The notes under the pieces are model-generated. The model was not told the DNA's origin. It saw nothing but the letters and a program-made list of their open reading frames with translations, and searched no databases. From Williamsia sterculiae (GTDB lineage Bacteria > Actinomycetota > Actinomycetes > Mycobacteriales > Mycobacteriaceae): a DNA stretch of 64,000 nt. The DNA lies in contig NZ_FTNT01000009.1 in NCBI RefSeq assembly GCF_900156495.1, positions 1 to 64,000 on the forward strand, read 5' to 3'. Shown here in pieces: positions 13,276-21,547 of this stretch (its first letter is position 1; each line of letters starts with the position of its first letter). The position numbers were made by a program, and so were the translations under genes.

Positions 13276-14562
13276 GTGCGGGTGTGGACGGTCTGGGCGG
13301 TCGGCGTCTGCGCATACATCGCCGGCGTGCTGCAGCGCACCACCTTCGGTGTGGTCGGAGTGGATGCGGCGCACCGATTCGGTGTGAACCCCGGCGTGCT
13401 CGCCACCTTCGTCGTGCTGCAGGTCCTGGTGTACGCCGCGATGCAACTCCCGGCCGGAGTACTGCTCGACCGGTTCGGATCCCGGGCGATGATCGCCACC
13501 GGGGCGGTGCTGATGGGGTGCGGGCAGTTCCTGATGGCCACCACCGACGTGCTGGTCCCGGCGCTGATCGCGCGCGTGGTCCTGGGCGTGGGGGACGGGC
13601 TGACGTTCATCGCGGTACTGCGGTTGGTGCCGCGGTGGTTCCCGGTCCGACGAGTGCCGATGATGACCCAGCTCACCGGCATCCTCGGCCAGGGCGGTCA
13701 GGTGCTCTCGGCGGTGCCGTTCCTGGCCATCATGAATGCGGCGGGCTGGTCCACCGCGTTCACCTCGGCCGGAGCGCTCGGCCTGCTGATGGCCGTGCTG
13801 GTGATCGCTGTGGTCCGTGACCATCCTCCCGGCACCCCCGACGCGACGCACATCAGCACTTTCCGCGACACCATCGCCCAGGTGCCCACCGTCTGGCGAC
13901 GCACCGGCACCAAGCTGGGGTTCTTCACCCACATGGGCACCCCGTTCCCGATCACCGTGTTCGCACTGCTCTGGGGTGTGCCGTATCTGACCACCGCGCA
14001 GGGGATGTCCCGCGCCGCGGCCGGGTCGATGCTCACCATCTCGGTGGCGGCGATCATCGCGGCCGGACTGGTGATCGGTGCGCTGACCGGCCGGTACCCG
14101 CTGCGACGGTCGGTGCTGGTGCTGGGCATCATCGGCGGGATCGCAACGGCGTGGACGGTGTTGCTGCTGGTTCCCGGACGTGCGCCGATCTGGTTGCTGG
14201 TGCTGGTGGTGGTGATCAGTTCGGTGGGTGCGCCCGGGTCGACCATCGGGTTCGACTACGCCCGTACCCACAATCCGCGGGCGAACCTGGGCACCGCGCA
14301 GGGGATCGTCAACGTGGGCGGCTTCCTGGCCGCGTTGCTGGTGATGCTCGGGATGGGGCTGGTGCTCACCGCGGCGGGCGGGTTCACCGCGACCGGCTTC
14401 CGGATCGCGTGGTCGCTGCAGTACGTCATCTGGTTGATCGCGGTGGTGGGGATCCTGCGTATGCGCGGTCGCGCGCGGCGCGAACTGGTCGCCGAGGGCG
14501 GCGTGCTGCCCCGACCGCTGATCGGAAGGGTCGCCGAGATCAGCGGGTTGCGACCGCGGTGA
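13276..14562 (+). CDS. MFS transporter
   Basis: A 428-aa major facilitator with hydrophobic segments along its whole length (about 12 helices) and the loop motif LLDRFGSRAM after helix 2. The substrate cannot be read from the sequence. The start is uncertain: TTG 13225 and GTG 13228 also open the frame, but GTG 13276 (MRVWTVWAVG) was chosen because CAGAAT lies 7 nt before it, as in a leaderless transcript, and the protein then starts right at helix 1. It is convergent with the phosphoribosyltransferase gene, with 3 bp between stops. Confidence 0.8.
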   Translation: MRVWTVWAVGVCAYIAGVLQRTTFGVVGVDAAHRFGVNPGVLATFVVLQVLVYAAMQLPAGVLLDRFGSRAMIATGAVLMGCGQFLMATTDVLVPALIARVVLGVGDGLTFIAVLRLVPRWFPVRRVPMMTQLTGILGQGGQVLSAVPFLAIMNAAGWSTAFTSAGALGLLMAVLVIAVVRDHPPGTPDATHISTFRDTIAQVPTVWRRTGTKLGFFTHMGTPFPITVFALLWGVPYLTTAQGMSRAAAGSMLTISVAAIIAAGLVIGALTGRYPLRRSVLVLGIIGGIATAWTVLLLVPGRAPIWLLVLVVVISSVGAPGSTIGFDYARTHNPRANLGTAQGIVNVGGFLAALLVMLGMGLVLTAAGGFTATGFRIAWSLQYVIWLIAVVGILRMRGRARRELVAEGGVLPRPLIGRVAEISGLRPR

Positions 14563-14565
14563 TCC

Positions 14566-15075
14566 TCACGAGTCGACGACACCCCCGCCGACCAGCGGCG
14601 GTTCCGTCGACCACGGGAAGTTGATCCACTTGTCGGTCCGCCGCCACACATAGCTGGCGTGGATGGTCGACTGGGGCTTCTGGTAGAGCACCGCGTGACG
14701 GACCTCGGCCACCTTGCCCTGATCCCGACAGAAGGCGTCGATGAGCGTGAGAGTCTTGCCGGAATCGGCCACGTCGTCGACCACCAGTACCCGCGCGTCG
14801 TGCAGATCCCCGGCGTCGAGCAACGACGGCAGCATCACCGGCTCGGCCAGGGTCTCCCCGACGCCGGTGTAGAACTCCACGTTGATCGACAGCAGGTTCT
14901 TGCAGTTCAGCGCGTACGCCAACGACCCGGCCGGGATGAGCCCGCCGCGGGCGATACCGAGCACCACGTCGGGCCGGAAACCGCTGTCGGCTACCTGGCG
15001 CGCGAGTTCGCGGCCTGCCTGCCCGTACAACTCCCAGGTCAGGACCTCGCGCTCGTCCGCGGGCTGCTCGCTCAT
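14566..15075 (-). CDS. Phosphoribosyltransferase (PRPP-binding)
   Basis: A 169-aa type I phosphoribosyltransferase. The PRPP loop is VLVVDDVADSGKTL, and the N-terminal half has the family's LGIARGGLIPAG. Such enzymes join a nucleobase to PRPP in purine or pyrimidine salvage; the sequence resembles xanthine/guanine-type enzymes, but base specificity cannot be fixed. The ATG at 15075 (MSEQPADE) was chosen over an upstream in-frame ATG at 15105; GAGGCT lies 6 nt before it. Confidence 0.8.
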   Translation of the reverse strand: MSEQPADEREVLTWELYGQAGRELARQVADSGFRPDVVLGIARGGLIPAGSLAYALNCKNLLSINVEFYTGVGETLAEPVMLPSLLDAGDLHDARVLVVDDVADSGKTLTLIDAFCRDQGKVAEVRHAVLYQKPQSTIHASYVWRRTDKWINFPWSTEPPLVGGGVVDS

Positions 15076-15201
15076 CGTGACAGCCTCGCACACCTCGACG
15101 TCCACGCGGCGTCACGACGACCGTCCGCGGGCCCGGTCGTCGGGCGGTTACGTTGGAGAGCAGACGCCGGAAACCCGGCGTGGAGGCAACCGGAGGTGAC
15201 T

Positions 15202-16437
15202 GTGGCACAGGAGAGCAGGGCACAGGAGAGCAGGGCACAGGAGAGCAGGGCACAGGGGAACGGAACCCGGACGGTAGGGCCGGACGCCGGGTTGGTGGTC
15301 GTGGGCAGCGGGCCGGGCGGACTGGGCGCGGCGACCACCTACCGTGACCTCCGACCGTCCTCACCGGTCACCATCCTCACCGCCGACGACCGGCTGCCCT
15401 ACGATCGGCCGCCGCTGAGCAAGGACTTCCTCCGTCGGGAGACATCGGCCGACGACATCGCACTGCAGGATGAGGGCTGGTACGGCGAACACCGCATCAC
15501 GGTGCGCACCGGTGTCGATGTCGAATCCATCGACCCGCGGGCGCACACGGTGACGCTGGCCGGCGGTGAGACCGTCGGGTACGCCTCGCTGGTCCTGGCC
15601 ACCGGTGCCGAGCCCGTGGTCCCACCGATCACCGGGGTGGGCGATCACGCATTCTTCCTGCGCAACCTCGACGATGCGACCGACCTGCGCGACAAAGCCG
15701 CCGACGCCGACTCCGCCGTGGTCATCGGGTCGGGATTCATCGGTTGCGAAGTTGCCGCGTCGCTGGCGTCGATCGGTGTCGCGACCACCATCGTCGCGCC
15801 CGAGGAGGTGCCGCAGCAGGCGCGCCTGGGCCGAGAGGCCGGGGAACGCATCCTGGGTTTTCTACAGCAGGCGGGCGTCAGCTACACCGGCGGCGTGACG
15901 GTCGAGGCCGTCGAGTCCGGCGTGGTGAGGTTGGGCGGCGGGGTCGCCATCGATACCGACCTGGTGGTCGCGGCCACCGGGATACGGTCGTCGAGCGGGT
16001 TGGCCAAGGCGGCGGGCATCACCCTCGCCGACGGTCGGGTGGCCGTGGACGAGTTCATGCGTACGGATGTCGCCGATGTGTACGCCGCCGGTGACGTGGC
16101 ATCCCCGGTCAACGCCACCGCCGGTCGTCGCATCCCCACCGAGCACTGGGACGACTCGTCGGCGCAGGGCGAGATCGCGGGTGCTGCCGCGGCCGGACAA
16201 CAGCGGGCGTGGGACGCGGTCCCGACGTTCTGGAGCGACATCGGTTCCGCGTCGATCCAGTACGGCGGGTGGGGTGACGGATACGACGACGACCACCTCG
16301 TCGACCGCGGTGACGGTGCCCTCGCCGTCTGGTACCGCACCGGTGACGTGACCGTCGGGGCGCTCACCGTCTCCGACGACGAGGACTACCAGATCGCGCT
16401 CAAGCTGATCGCGGAGAAGCGGCCGCCGGCGGGCTGA
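15202..16437 (+). CDS. FAD-dependent ferredoxin/rubredoxin reductase-like protein
   Basis: A 411-aa pyridine-nucleotide-disulfide-type flavoprotein. It has an N-terminal FAD motif (VVVGSGPGGLGAA), the DRPPLSKDFL signature of ferredoxin reductases, a second Rossmann motif for NAD(P)H (VVIGSGFIGCEVA) and the closing FAD motif VYAAGDVA. Such enzymes pass electrons from NAD(P)H to a ferredoxin or rubredoxin serving a P450 or oxygenase, but no such partner is adjacent. GTG 15202 was chosen because GGAGG (15192-15196) lies 5 nt upstream. The protein begins with three tandem AQESR repeats, absent from the conserved fold. Confidence 0.82.
   Translation: MAQESRAQESRAQESRAQGNGTRTVGPDAGLVVVGSGPGGLGAATTYRDLRPSSPVTILTADDRLPYDRPPLSKDFLRRETSADDIALQDEGWYGEHRITVRTGVDVESIDPRAHTVTLAGGETVGYASLVLATGAEPVVPPITGVGDHAFFLRNLDDATDLRDKAADADSAVVIGSGFIGCEVAASLASIGVATTIVAPEEVPQQARLGREAGERILGFLQQAGVSYTGGVTVEAVESGVVRLGGGVAIDTDLVVAATGIRSSSGLAKAAGITLADGRVAVDEFMRTDVADVYAAGDVASPVNATAGRRIPTEHWDDSSAQGEIAGAAAAGQQRAWDAVPTFWSDIGSASIQYGGWGDGYDDDHLVDRGDGALAVWYRTGDVTVGALTVSDDEDYQIALKLIAEKRPPAG
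15205..15249 (+). repeat. 15-bp tandem repeat, three copies, coding AQESR
   Basis: Three exact copies of GCACAGGAGAGCAGG directly after the start codon, followed by a partial fourth (GCACAGG). They encode an AQESR tail before the FAD-binding fold. Exact identity suggests recent expansion by slippage. Confidence 0.9.
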
Positions 16438-16446
16438 GTGCGCGTT

Positions 16447-16512
16447 GTTCGCACCAGTTTCCGTGATCTGCGCCGACTGCAGTGGATGCGCATCGCGGAA
16501 ACTGGTGCGAAC
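16447..16512. repeat. Palindromic intergenic element, copy 1
   Basis: Perfect 17-bp inverted arms (GTTCGCACCAGTTTCCG at 16447-16463 and its complement at 16496-16512) enclose a 32-nt spacer with further partial pairing. It lies between the convergent reductase and VOC genes, where it could act as a terminator. A second copy with the same arm core and the same spacer length is at 17019-17082. Confidence 0.85.
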
Positions 16513-16535
16513 GTCGCAGCACCCACGCCCCGGTG

Positions 16536-16910
16536 TCAGTCGTTCGTGTGTCGGTGAGGCAGATACTGCACGTTCCACCGGTTGCCGTCGGGATCGCTGA
16601 AGTAGACGAAGTGTCCCCACGGCTGCACGTCGACCTCGCTCACGTCGAAGCCGGCGTCGAGCAGGTGCTGCCGTGCCGCGGTGATGTCGTCCGCGCAGAG
16701 CATCAGATGGGCTCCGCCGGGCACGACTTCGGTGATGCCCTCACCGAATGCGATGGAACAGCCCGATCCCGGTGGGGTCATCTGCACGAACCGCAGGCCC
16801 TCGTGGACGACGCTGTCGTGGTCCGGATTGAACCCGGCGCGGGTGTAGAAGTCCTTGGACACGTCGACGTCGCTGACGCCGAGGAAGGCGACTTCGAGGG
16901 TCTGGTTCAT
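16536..16910 (-). CDS. VOC (glyoxalase/bleomycin-resistance fold) family protein
   Basis: A 124-aa single-module vicinal oxygen chelate protein with the paired beta-alpha-beta-beta-beta pattern (start NQTLEVAFLGVSDVDVSKDF, end YFSDPDGNRWNVQYLP). Members bind a metal and act as lyases, dioxygenases or drug-binding proteins; the specific role here is unknown. The ATG at 16910 has a strong GGAGG 6 nt upstream on the minus strand; an earlier in-frame start at 16988 lacks support. Palindromic elements lie on both sides of the gene. Confidence 0.8.
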   Translation of the reverse strand: MNQTLEVAFLGVSDVDVSKDFYTRAGFNPDHDSVVHEGLRFVQMTPPGSGCSIAFGEGITEVVPGGAHLMLCADDITAARQHLLDAGFDVSEVDVQPWGHFVYFSDPDGNRWNVQYLPHRHTND

Positions 16911-17018
16911 GGGATGCCTCCGGTGGATCGTCGGTGGATGTTGTCGCTCGTGAGTCTGCATCCGATTGCGGACAGTTTTGGTCCTCAATCGGGAGACGGC
17001 CTCGCCGAACCGACCAGA

Positions 17019-17082
17019 TCCGCACCAGTTTCCGCAAGCCGCGGCGCGGGCATCGGGTGCGAAGGTCGGAAACTGGTGCGGA
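17019..17082. repeat. Palindromic intergenic element, copy 2
   Basis: Perfect 16-bp inverted arms (TCCGCACCAGTTTCCG at 17019-17034 and its complement at 17067-17082) with a 32-nt spacer. It shares the arm core CGCACCAGTTTCCG with copy 1, while the spacer differs. It lies between the divergent VOC and polymerase IV genes. Confidence 0.85.
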
Positions 17083-17101
17083 AACGGCGAACAATGGCAA
17101 G

Positions 17102-18184
17102 GTGCCCATCACCCCGACCACCGAGACGCGGCCGCGGTGGATCCTGCACGTCGACCTCGACCAGTTCCAGGTATCGGTGGAACGGTTGCGTAGCCCGGAA
17201 CTGGCCGCCGTGCCGGTGATCGTCGGCGGCAACGGTGACCCCACCGAGGCGCGCAAGGTGGTGACCTGCGCGTCGTACGAGGCGCGCGACGTCGGCGTGC
17301 GGGCGGGGATGCCGTTACGCGCGGCCTACCGCAAGCTGCCCGACGCGGTGTACCTGCCCACCGACCACGTCACCTACGACGTCGCCTCCGAGGAGGTGAT
17401 GGACACGTTGCGCAGCTTCGGGCATCCGGTGGAGGTGTGGGGCTGGGACGAGGCCTACGTGGGCGCCGACGTCGACGACCCGGAGGCCCTGGCCGCGCAG
17501 ATCCGCGGGCGGGTGGCCGAGCGCACCGGGTTGGCGTCGTCCATCGGGATCAGCGACAACAAGCAGCGCGCGAAGATGGCGACCGGCTTCGCCAAACAGG
17601 GCACCCCGGGTGGTGACGACCGGGTGTTCACCCTCACCGGGGACAACTGGATGGCGCTGATGGGCCACCGGCCGACCCGCGACCTGTGGAGCGTCGGACC
17701 CAAGACCGCGGACAAGCTGACGGCACTCGGCGTCGACACCGTCGCCGACCTGGTGGGCACCGATCGCGACGCCCTGATCGAGCGGTTCGGGCCGCATCAG
17801 GGCAACTGGCTCTACGTCCTCAGCCGCGGCGGCGGTGACGCGACCATCGCGGTCGAACCGTATGTGGCGCGGTCGCATTCGAAGGTCGAGACGTTCCCGC
17901 GGGACCTGACCAGCCGCGACGAGATGGCCGCCGCGCTGTCGCGGTTGACGCGGGATCTGCTCGACCAGGTGGTCGCCGAGGGTCGCGTCGTGTTCCGGGT
18001 CGCGTTGACCGTGCGCACCACCACGTTCTTCACCAGGACCAAGTCGAAGAAGCTGCCGCACCCGACCACCGAGTTCACCGAGCTCGAAGCGGCGCTGCTC
18101 ACCCTGTTGGACCGCTTCGAACTCGACCGCCCGGTGCGGCTGCTCGGCCCGCGCCTGGATCTGGTGCTGCCGCCGGACGCCTGA
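17102..18184 (+). CDS. dinB: Y-family DNA polymerase IV, DinB2-like
   Basis: A 360-aa translesion polymerase close to mycobacterial DinP/DinB2 (shared VIVGGNGDPTEARKVVTCAS and GISDNKQRAKMATG). Catalytic acids are D18 (HVDLD) and D116/E117 (WGWDEAY). At the steric-gate position after D20-Q21-F22 it has Q23, where most DinB proteins have Phe or Tyr and DinB2 has Leu; that residue normally keeps out ribonucleotides. The protein ends soon after the little-finger domain (LDLVLPPDA) with no evident beta-clamp peptide. GTG 17102 was chosen because AACAAT lies 6 nt upstream and the conserved fold starts at once. Confidence 0.9.
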   Translation: MPITPTTETRPRWILHVDLDQFQVSVERLRSPELAAVPVIVGGNGDPTEARKVVTCASYEARDVGVRAGMPLRAAYRKLPDAVYLPTDHVTYDVASEEVMDTLRSFGHPVEVWGWDEAYVGADVDDPEALAAQIRGRVAERTGLASSIGISDNKQRAKMATGFAKQGTPGGDDRVFTLTGDNWMALMGHRPTRDLWSVGPKTADKLTALGVDTVADLVGTDRDALIERFGPHQGNWLYVLSRGGGDATIAVEPYVARSHSKVETFPRDLTSRDEMAAALSRLTRDLLDQVVAEGRVVFRVALTVRTTTFFTRTKSKKLPHPTTEFTELEAALLTLLDRFELDRPVRLLGPRLDLVLPPDA

Positions 18185-18194
18185 GGCGTACGTC

Positions 18195-18890
18195 TCAGAC
18201 GTGCTCGCGCAGCCCGACGAACGCGTCGAACAACCGACCGCACCGGGCGGCGTTCTCGTCGGCGGTGTCGACGATCTGCCGTCGCAGCGCCGCGATGTCC
18301 ACACCCAGGTCGGACTCCAGTGAGGCCGCCTTCGCGTCGGACCAGTCCGCCGTCCACGAATCGAACACGGCGGGCGAGATCTCCGGGTGGAACTGCACCC
18401 CCAAGTGTGGCCCGTGGACAAAGGCTTGGGCGGCGGCCGGGTTGCGGGCCACGGTCGTCGCACCGGGTGGGGTGGTGAACCGGTCCCAGTGCATCTGCAT
18501 CCACGGCCCGCTGTCGACGAGGTCGGCGCGGTCGGACCGTACGGTGACGAATCCGACCTCCGGTGCGGGCGCCGGGCCGACGGTGCCACCGAGTACGCGG
18601 CTCAACTGCTGGCCGCCGAAGCAGATCCCGAGGATCGGGGTGTCGGCGGCCAAGGCCGATCGCAGGTAGGCCACCTCGGCGCCCGACCACGACACCGACT
18701 CGTCATAGGCCGCCAACGCCGACCCGAGCACGATCACCGAGTGCAGGCTCCCGACGTCGGGCAGGTCGTCGGACGGGTGGGCGATGACCACCTCATGACC
18801 CGACGCGGCCACGTGGTCGGCCAACGACCCGGCGTTCGCGCGGCCGCGATCTCGGTCGTCCTCGTGGGCCAGGAACAGCACGGTCGACAT
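18195..18890 (-). CDS. Class I glutamine amidotransferase
   Basis: A 231-aa stand-alone class I amidotransferase domain (GMP synthase-like). The nucleophile is C90 in GICFGGQQLS; H168 and E170 complete the triad in VQFHPE. Such proteins release ammonia from glutamine or hydrolyse gamma-glutamyl bonds, but the partner or substrate is unknown. The ATG at 18890 has TACCCT 7 nt upstream on the minus strand, fitting a leaderless transcript. It is convergent with dinB, with 10 bp between stops. Confidence 0.82.
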   Translation of the reverse strand: MSTVLFLAHEDDRDRGRANAGSLADHVAASGHEVVIAHPSDDLPDVGSLHSVIVLGSALAAYDESVSWSGAEVAYLRSALAADTPILGICFGGQQLSRVLGGTVGPAPAPEVGFVTVRSDRADLVDSGPWMQMHWDRFTTPPGATTVARNPAAAQAFVHGPHLGVQFHPEISPAVFDSWTADWSDAKAASLESDLGVDIAALRRQIVDTADENAARCGRLFDAFVGLREHV

Positions 18891-18964
18891 ACAGCCCAGG
18901 GTAGGCCCGCGATCGTGGCAACGACCGGGTGCTGACACCGCCCCCACGGTGAGACACTGGACAC

Positions 18965-20590
18965 ATGGTCGACACCCACGAGGTCCTCAATCAGGTTCCG
19001 CCGCTGCGCGGGTACAACGCTGCCGACAACCCGTCGCTGGCCGAGGCGGTGGTCGCCGAGGGCGGCGGGTGGGGACTCGACGAGATCACCGAACTGGGTG
19101 CCGTCGCCGCGACCGATCGCGCGCAACGCTGGGGTGAGCTCGCCGACCGGCATGAACCGGTGCTACGCACCCACGACCGATATGGCCACCGGGTGGACGA
19201 GGTGGAGTACGACCCCGCCTATCACGAGCTGATGCGCACCGCCGTGGAGCACGGACTGCACGGCGCCCCGTGGGCCGACACCCGGCCCGGGTCGCACGTG
19301 GTGCGCGCGGCCAAACTGAGCGTCTGGACCGTCGAACCCGGCCACGTCTGTCCGATCTCGATGACCTACGCGGTGGTGCCCGCGCTACGCCACGCGCCCG
19401 ACCTCGCGGCGGTCTACGAGCCTCTGCTGACCAGCCGGGTCTACGACCCCACCCTCGCGGCCCCGACAGGCAAGGCCGGGATCATCGCCGGGATGTCGAT
19501 GACCGAGAAGCAGGGCGGCTCGGACGTCCGCGCCAACCGCACGCGAGCGACCCCCACCGGCGACGGCAGCTACCGGATCGTCGGGCACAAGTGGTTCACC
19601 TCGGCGCCGATGTCGGACTTCTTCCTGGTACTCGCGCAGGCGCCGGGTGGGTTGAGCTGCTTCTTCCTGCCGCGGGTCCTGCCCGACGGCACACGTAACC
19701 GGATGCGTCTGCAACGGCTGAAGGACAAGCTCGGCAACCGCGGCAACGCGTCGTCGGAGGTGGAGTACGACGACGCGACCGCCTGGTTGGTCGGCGAGGA
19801 GGGCCGCGGTGTCCGCACCATCATCGAGATGGTCAACCTGACGCGGCTGGACTGTGCGCTGGCCAGCGCGACCAACATGCGCCACGGGCTGACCCAGGCG
19901 GTGCATCACGCCACCCATCGGATGGTCTTCGGTGCGCACCTCATCGACCAGCCGCTGATGCGCAACGTGCTCGCCGACCTGGCGATCGAGGCCGAGGCGG
20001 CCACCGCGGTCGCCTTCCGGATGGCCGGGGCCACCGACGCCGCCGAACGCGGCGACGAACGCGAAGGACTCATCCGCCGGTTGGCGTTGCCCGCGGTGAA
20101 GTACTGGACCTGCAAACGCGCGCCCGCTCATGTCGGCGAGGCGATGGAGTGTTTCGGCGGCAACGGCTACGTCGAGGAGTCGGGGATGCCGCGGCTGTAC
20201 CGCGAGGCGCCGCTGTACGGCATCTGGGAGGGCAGCGGCAACGTCTCGGCGCTGGACATGCTCCGCGCCATGCTCACCGCCCCGAAGTCGGTGGACGCGG
20301 TCTTCGACGAGTTGGAGGCCGCGACCGGTCTCGACGACCGCTACGACGCCAAGCTCGGCGAGTTGAAGCGGCTCCTCGCGGACCACGAGCAGTTGCAGGT
20401 GAACGCCCGAATGGTCGCCGAGACGTTGTGCATCACGTTGCAGGGGTCGTCACTGCTGCGCCGCGGTGACCCGGCGGTCGCCGAGGGGTTCGCCGCCTCC
20501 CGGCTCGCGGGTCGGCACGGCGGCGCCTACGGCACCCTCCCGCAGGGTCTGGACGTCGGGAAGATACTCGACCGCGTAGCGGTCGGCTGA
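18965..20590 (+). CDS. AidB-like acyl-CoA dehydrogenase family protein
   Basis: A 541-aa flavoprotein aligning along its whole length with E. coli AidB: MTEKQGGSDV, GHKWFTSAPMSD, LSCFFLPRVLPDGTRN, LKDKLGNRGNASSEVE and the C-terminal ECFGGNGYVEESGMPRLYRE. AidB is an FAD- and DNA-binding protein of the alkylation response whose catalytic role is unsettled; mycobacterial homologues are annotated as FadE. The ATG at 18965 follows GACACT by 6 nt, predicting a leaderless message. No ada or alkA gene is adjacent. Confidence 0.9.
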   Translation: MVDTHEVLNQVPPLRGYNAADNPSLAEAVVAEGGGWGLDEITELGAVAATDRAQRWGELADRHEPVLRTHDRYGHRVDEVEYDPAYHELMRTAVEHGLHGAPWADTRPGSHVVRAAKLSVWTVEPGHVCPISMTYAVVPALRHAPDLAAVYEPLLTSRVYDPTLAAPTGKAGIIAGMSMTEKQGGSDVRANRTRATPTGDGSYRIVGHKWFTSAPMSDFFLVLAQAPGGLSCFFLPRVLPDGTRNRMRLQRLKDKLGNRGNASSEVEYDDATAWLVGEEGRGVRTIIEMVNLTRLDCALASATNMRHGLTQAVHHATHRMVFGAHLIDQPLMRNVLADLAIEAEAATAVAFRMAGATDAAERGDEREGLIRRLALPAVKYWTCKRAPAHVGEAMECFGGNGYVEESGMPRLYREAPLYGIWEGSGNVSALDMLRAMLTAPKSVDAVFDELEAATGLDDRYDAKLGELKRLLADHEQLQVNARMVAETLCITLQGSSLLRRGDPAVAEGFAASRLAGRHGGAYGTLPQGLDVGKILDRVAVG

Positions 20591-20604
20591 GGTCTGACCG
20601 ACAG

Positions 20605-21099
20605 TCAGGACTCGTCGGGGCGCGGCACCCGCATGCCGATCAGCGTCGACGTGTCGTCGGGCGACAGACCCAGCCGTTCCCACGGCGCCTGCACCCGCAG
20701 CACCGCGTACGCGGACGTGGGGAAGTGGTCGATATCGGCAGACGGGTCCAACTCCTGCGCCGTCTGCGGCATCCCCGGTTCGTGTCCCACCACCAGCACG
20801 GTCTCGGCGTCGTCGGGGGCGTGTCGCCGGATCGCGGCGAGCACCTCGTCTGCCGTTCCGCCGTAGATGGCGTCGAGGTACTCGGTGGGTGCGTCGACAC
20901 CGGTACGCTCCAGGGTCTGCCGGGTACGGGTCGCGGTGGAGCACAGCGCGGCGTCCACCTCGAGACCCTCCTCGGCGAACCACTCACCCGCGATCGTCGC
21001 CTCGCGACGACCCCGCTGCGCCAACGGGCGGTCGTGGTCGGTGACCCCGGCCGGATAACCGGATTTGCCGTGCCGCATCAGGATGAGCGTGCGGTTCAT
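20605..21099 (-). CDS. SixA-like histidine phosphatase
   Basis: A 164-aa histidine phosphatase superfamily protein with the RHG motif near the N-terminus (LILMRHGKSG), the distal VLVVGHEPGM histidine and a core matching SixA phosphohistidine phosphatases. The substrate in actinobacteria is not established. It follows a small helical protein gene after 3 bp, so the pair is probably one operon. It is convergent with the aidB-like gene. Confidence 0.83.
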   Translation of the reverse strand: MNRTLILMRHGKSGYPAGVTDHDRPLAQRGRREATIAGEWFAEEGLEVDAALCSTATRTRQTLERTGVDAPTEYLDAIYGGTADEVLAAIRRHAPDDAETVLVVGHEPGMPQTAQELDPSADIDHFPTSAYAVLRVQAPWERLGLSPDDTSTLIGMRVPRPDES

Positions 21100-21102
21100 C
21101 GC

Positions 21103-21390
21103 TCAGGCCACGCCGGAGGTGCGGTCGCTCACACCGTGACGCAGCGCGAGGTGCAGGGTCAGCAGCCGCGCCGTCTCGCGCCAGGCCGCCGCCTCCTGCT
21201 CGTGGTGCCGAGCGGTCTCCTCGTCGTCCCGGTCGGCGGCGAGGTCGGCGAGTTCGCAGAGTTCGATCTGCTCGTCACGGCTGTGTTCCACGAGGGCGAT
21301 GACGTCGGCATCCGGGCCGTCGATCGCGCGGAGTTGCGCGCGGGTCAGCGTCATCAGCCGTTCCAGGTCGGCGACAACGGTCTGGGGCAT
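21103..21390 (-). CDS. Small helical protein of unknown function
   Basis: A 95-aa acidic protein, mostly helical by composition (repeated E/A/L stretches such as LERLMTLTRAQLRAID and ETARHHEQEAAAWRETARLL), with no signal peptide or membrane segment. I do not recognise a family. The start ATG at 21390 gives MPQTVVADLE; the frame runs further upstream without coding character. It lies 3 bp before the SixA-like gene and is probably co-expressed with it. Confidence 0.6.
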   Translation of the reverse strand: MPQTVVADLERLMTLTRAQLRAIDGPDADVIALVEHSRDEQIELCELADLAADRDDEETARHHEQEAAAWRETARLLTLHLALRHGVSDRTSGVA

Positions 21391-21547
21391 GAGTCCACGG
21401 TAGGCCACCGCGCGCGAGTAGCGGTGTCGTCGGTCGAGCGTGTCGACACCGGTGGGCGTCCGGCAGTTCGGCCGATCGAATCGACCCCGGAGGAACGGGC
21501 ACAGAGGAAATGGGCACACGTGGCGACCGGCCGGTAGCCTCTGCCTG

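Noticed and set aside
18180-18197. Small palindrome around GAGGCGTACGTCTC between dinB and the amidotransferase gene
   Set aside because: Stem is short and imperfect; not strong enough to call a terminator.
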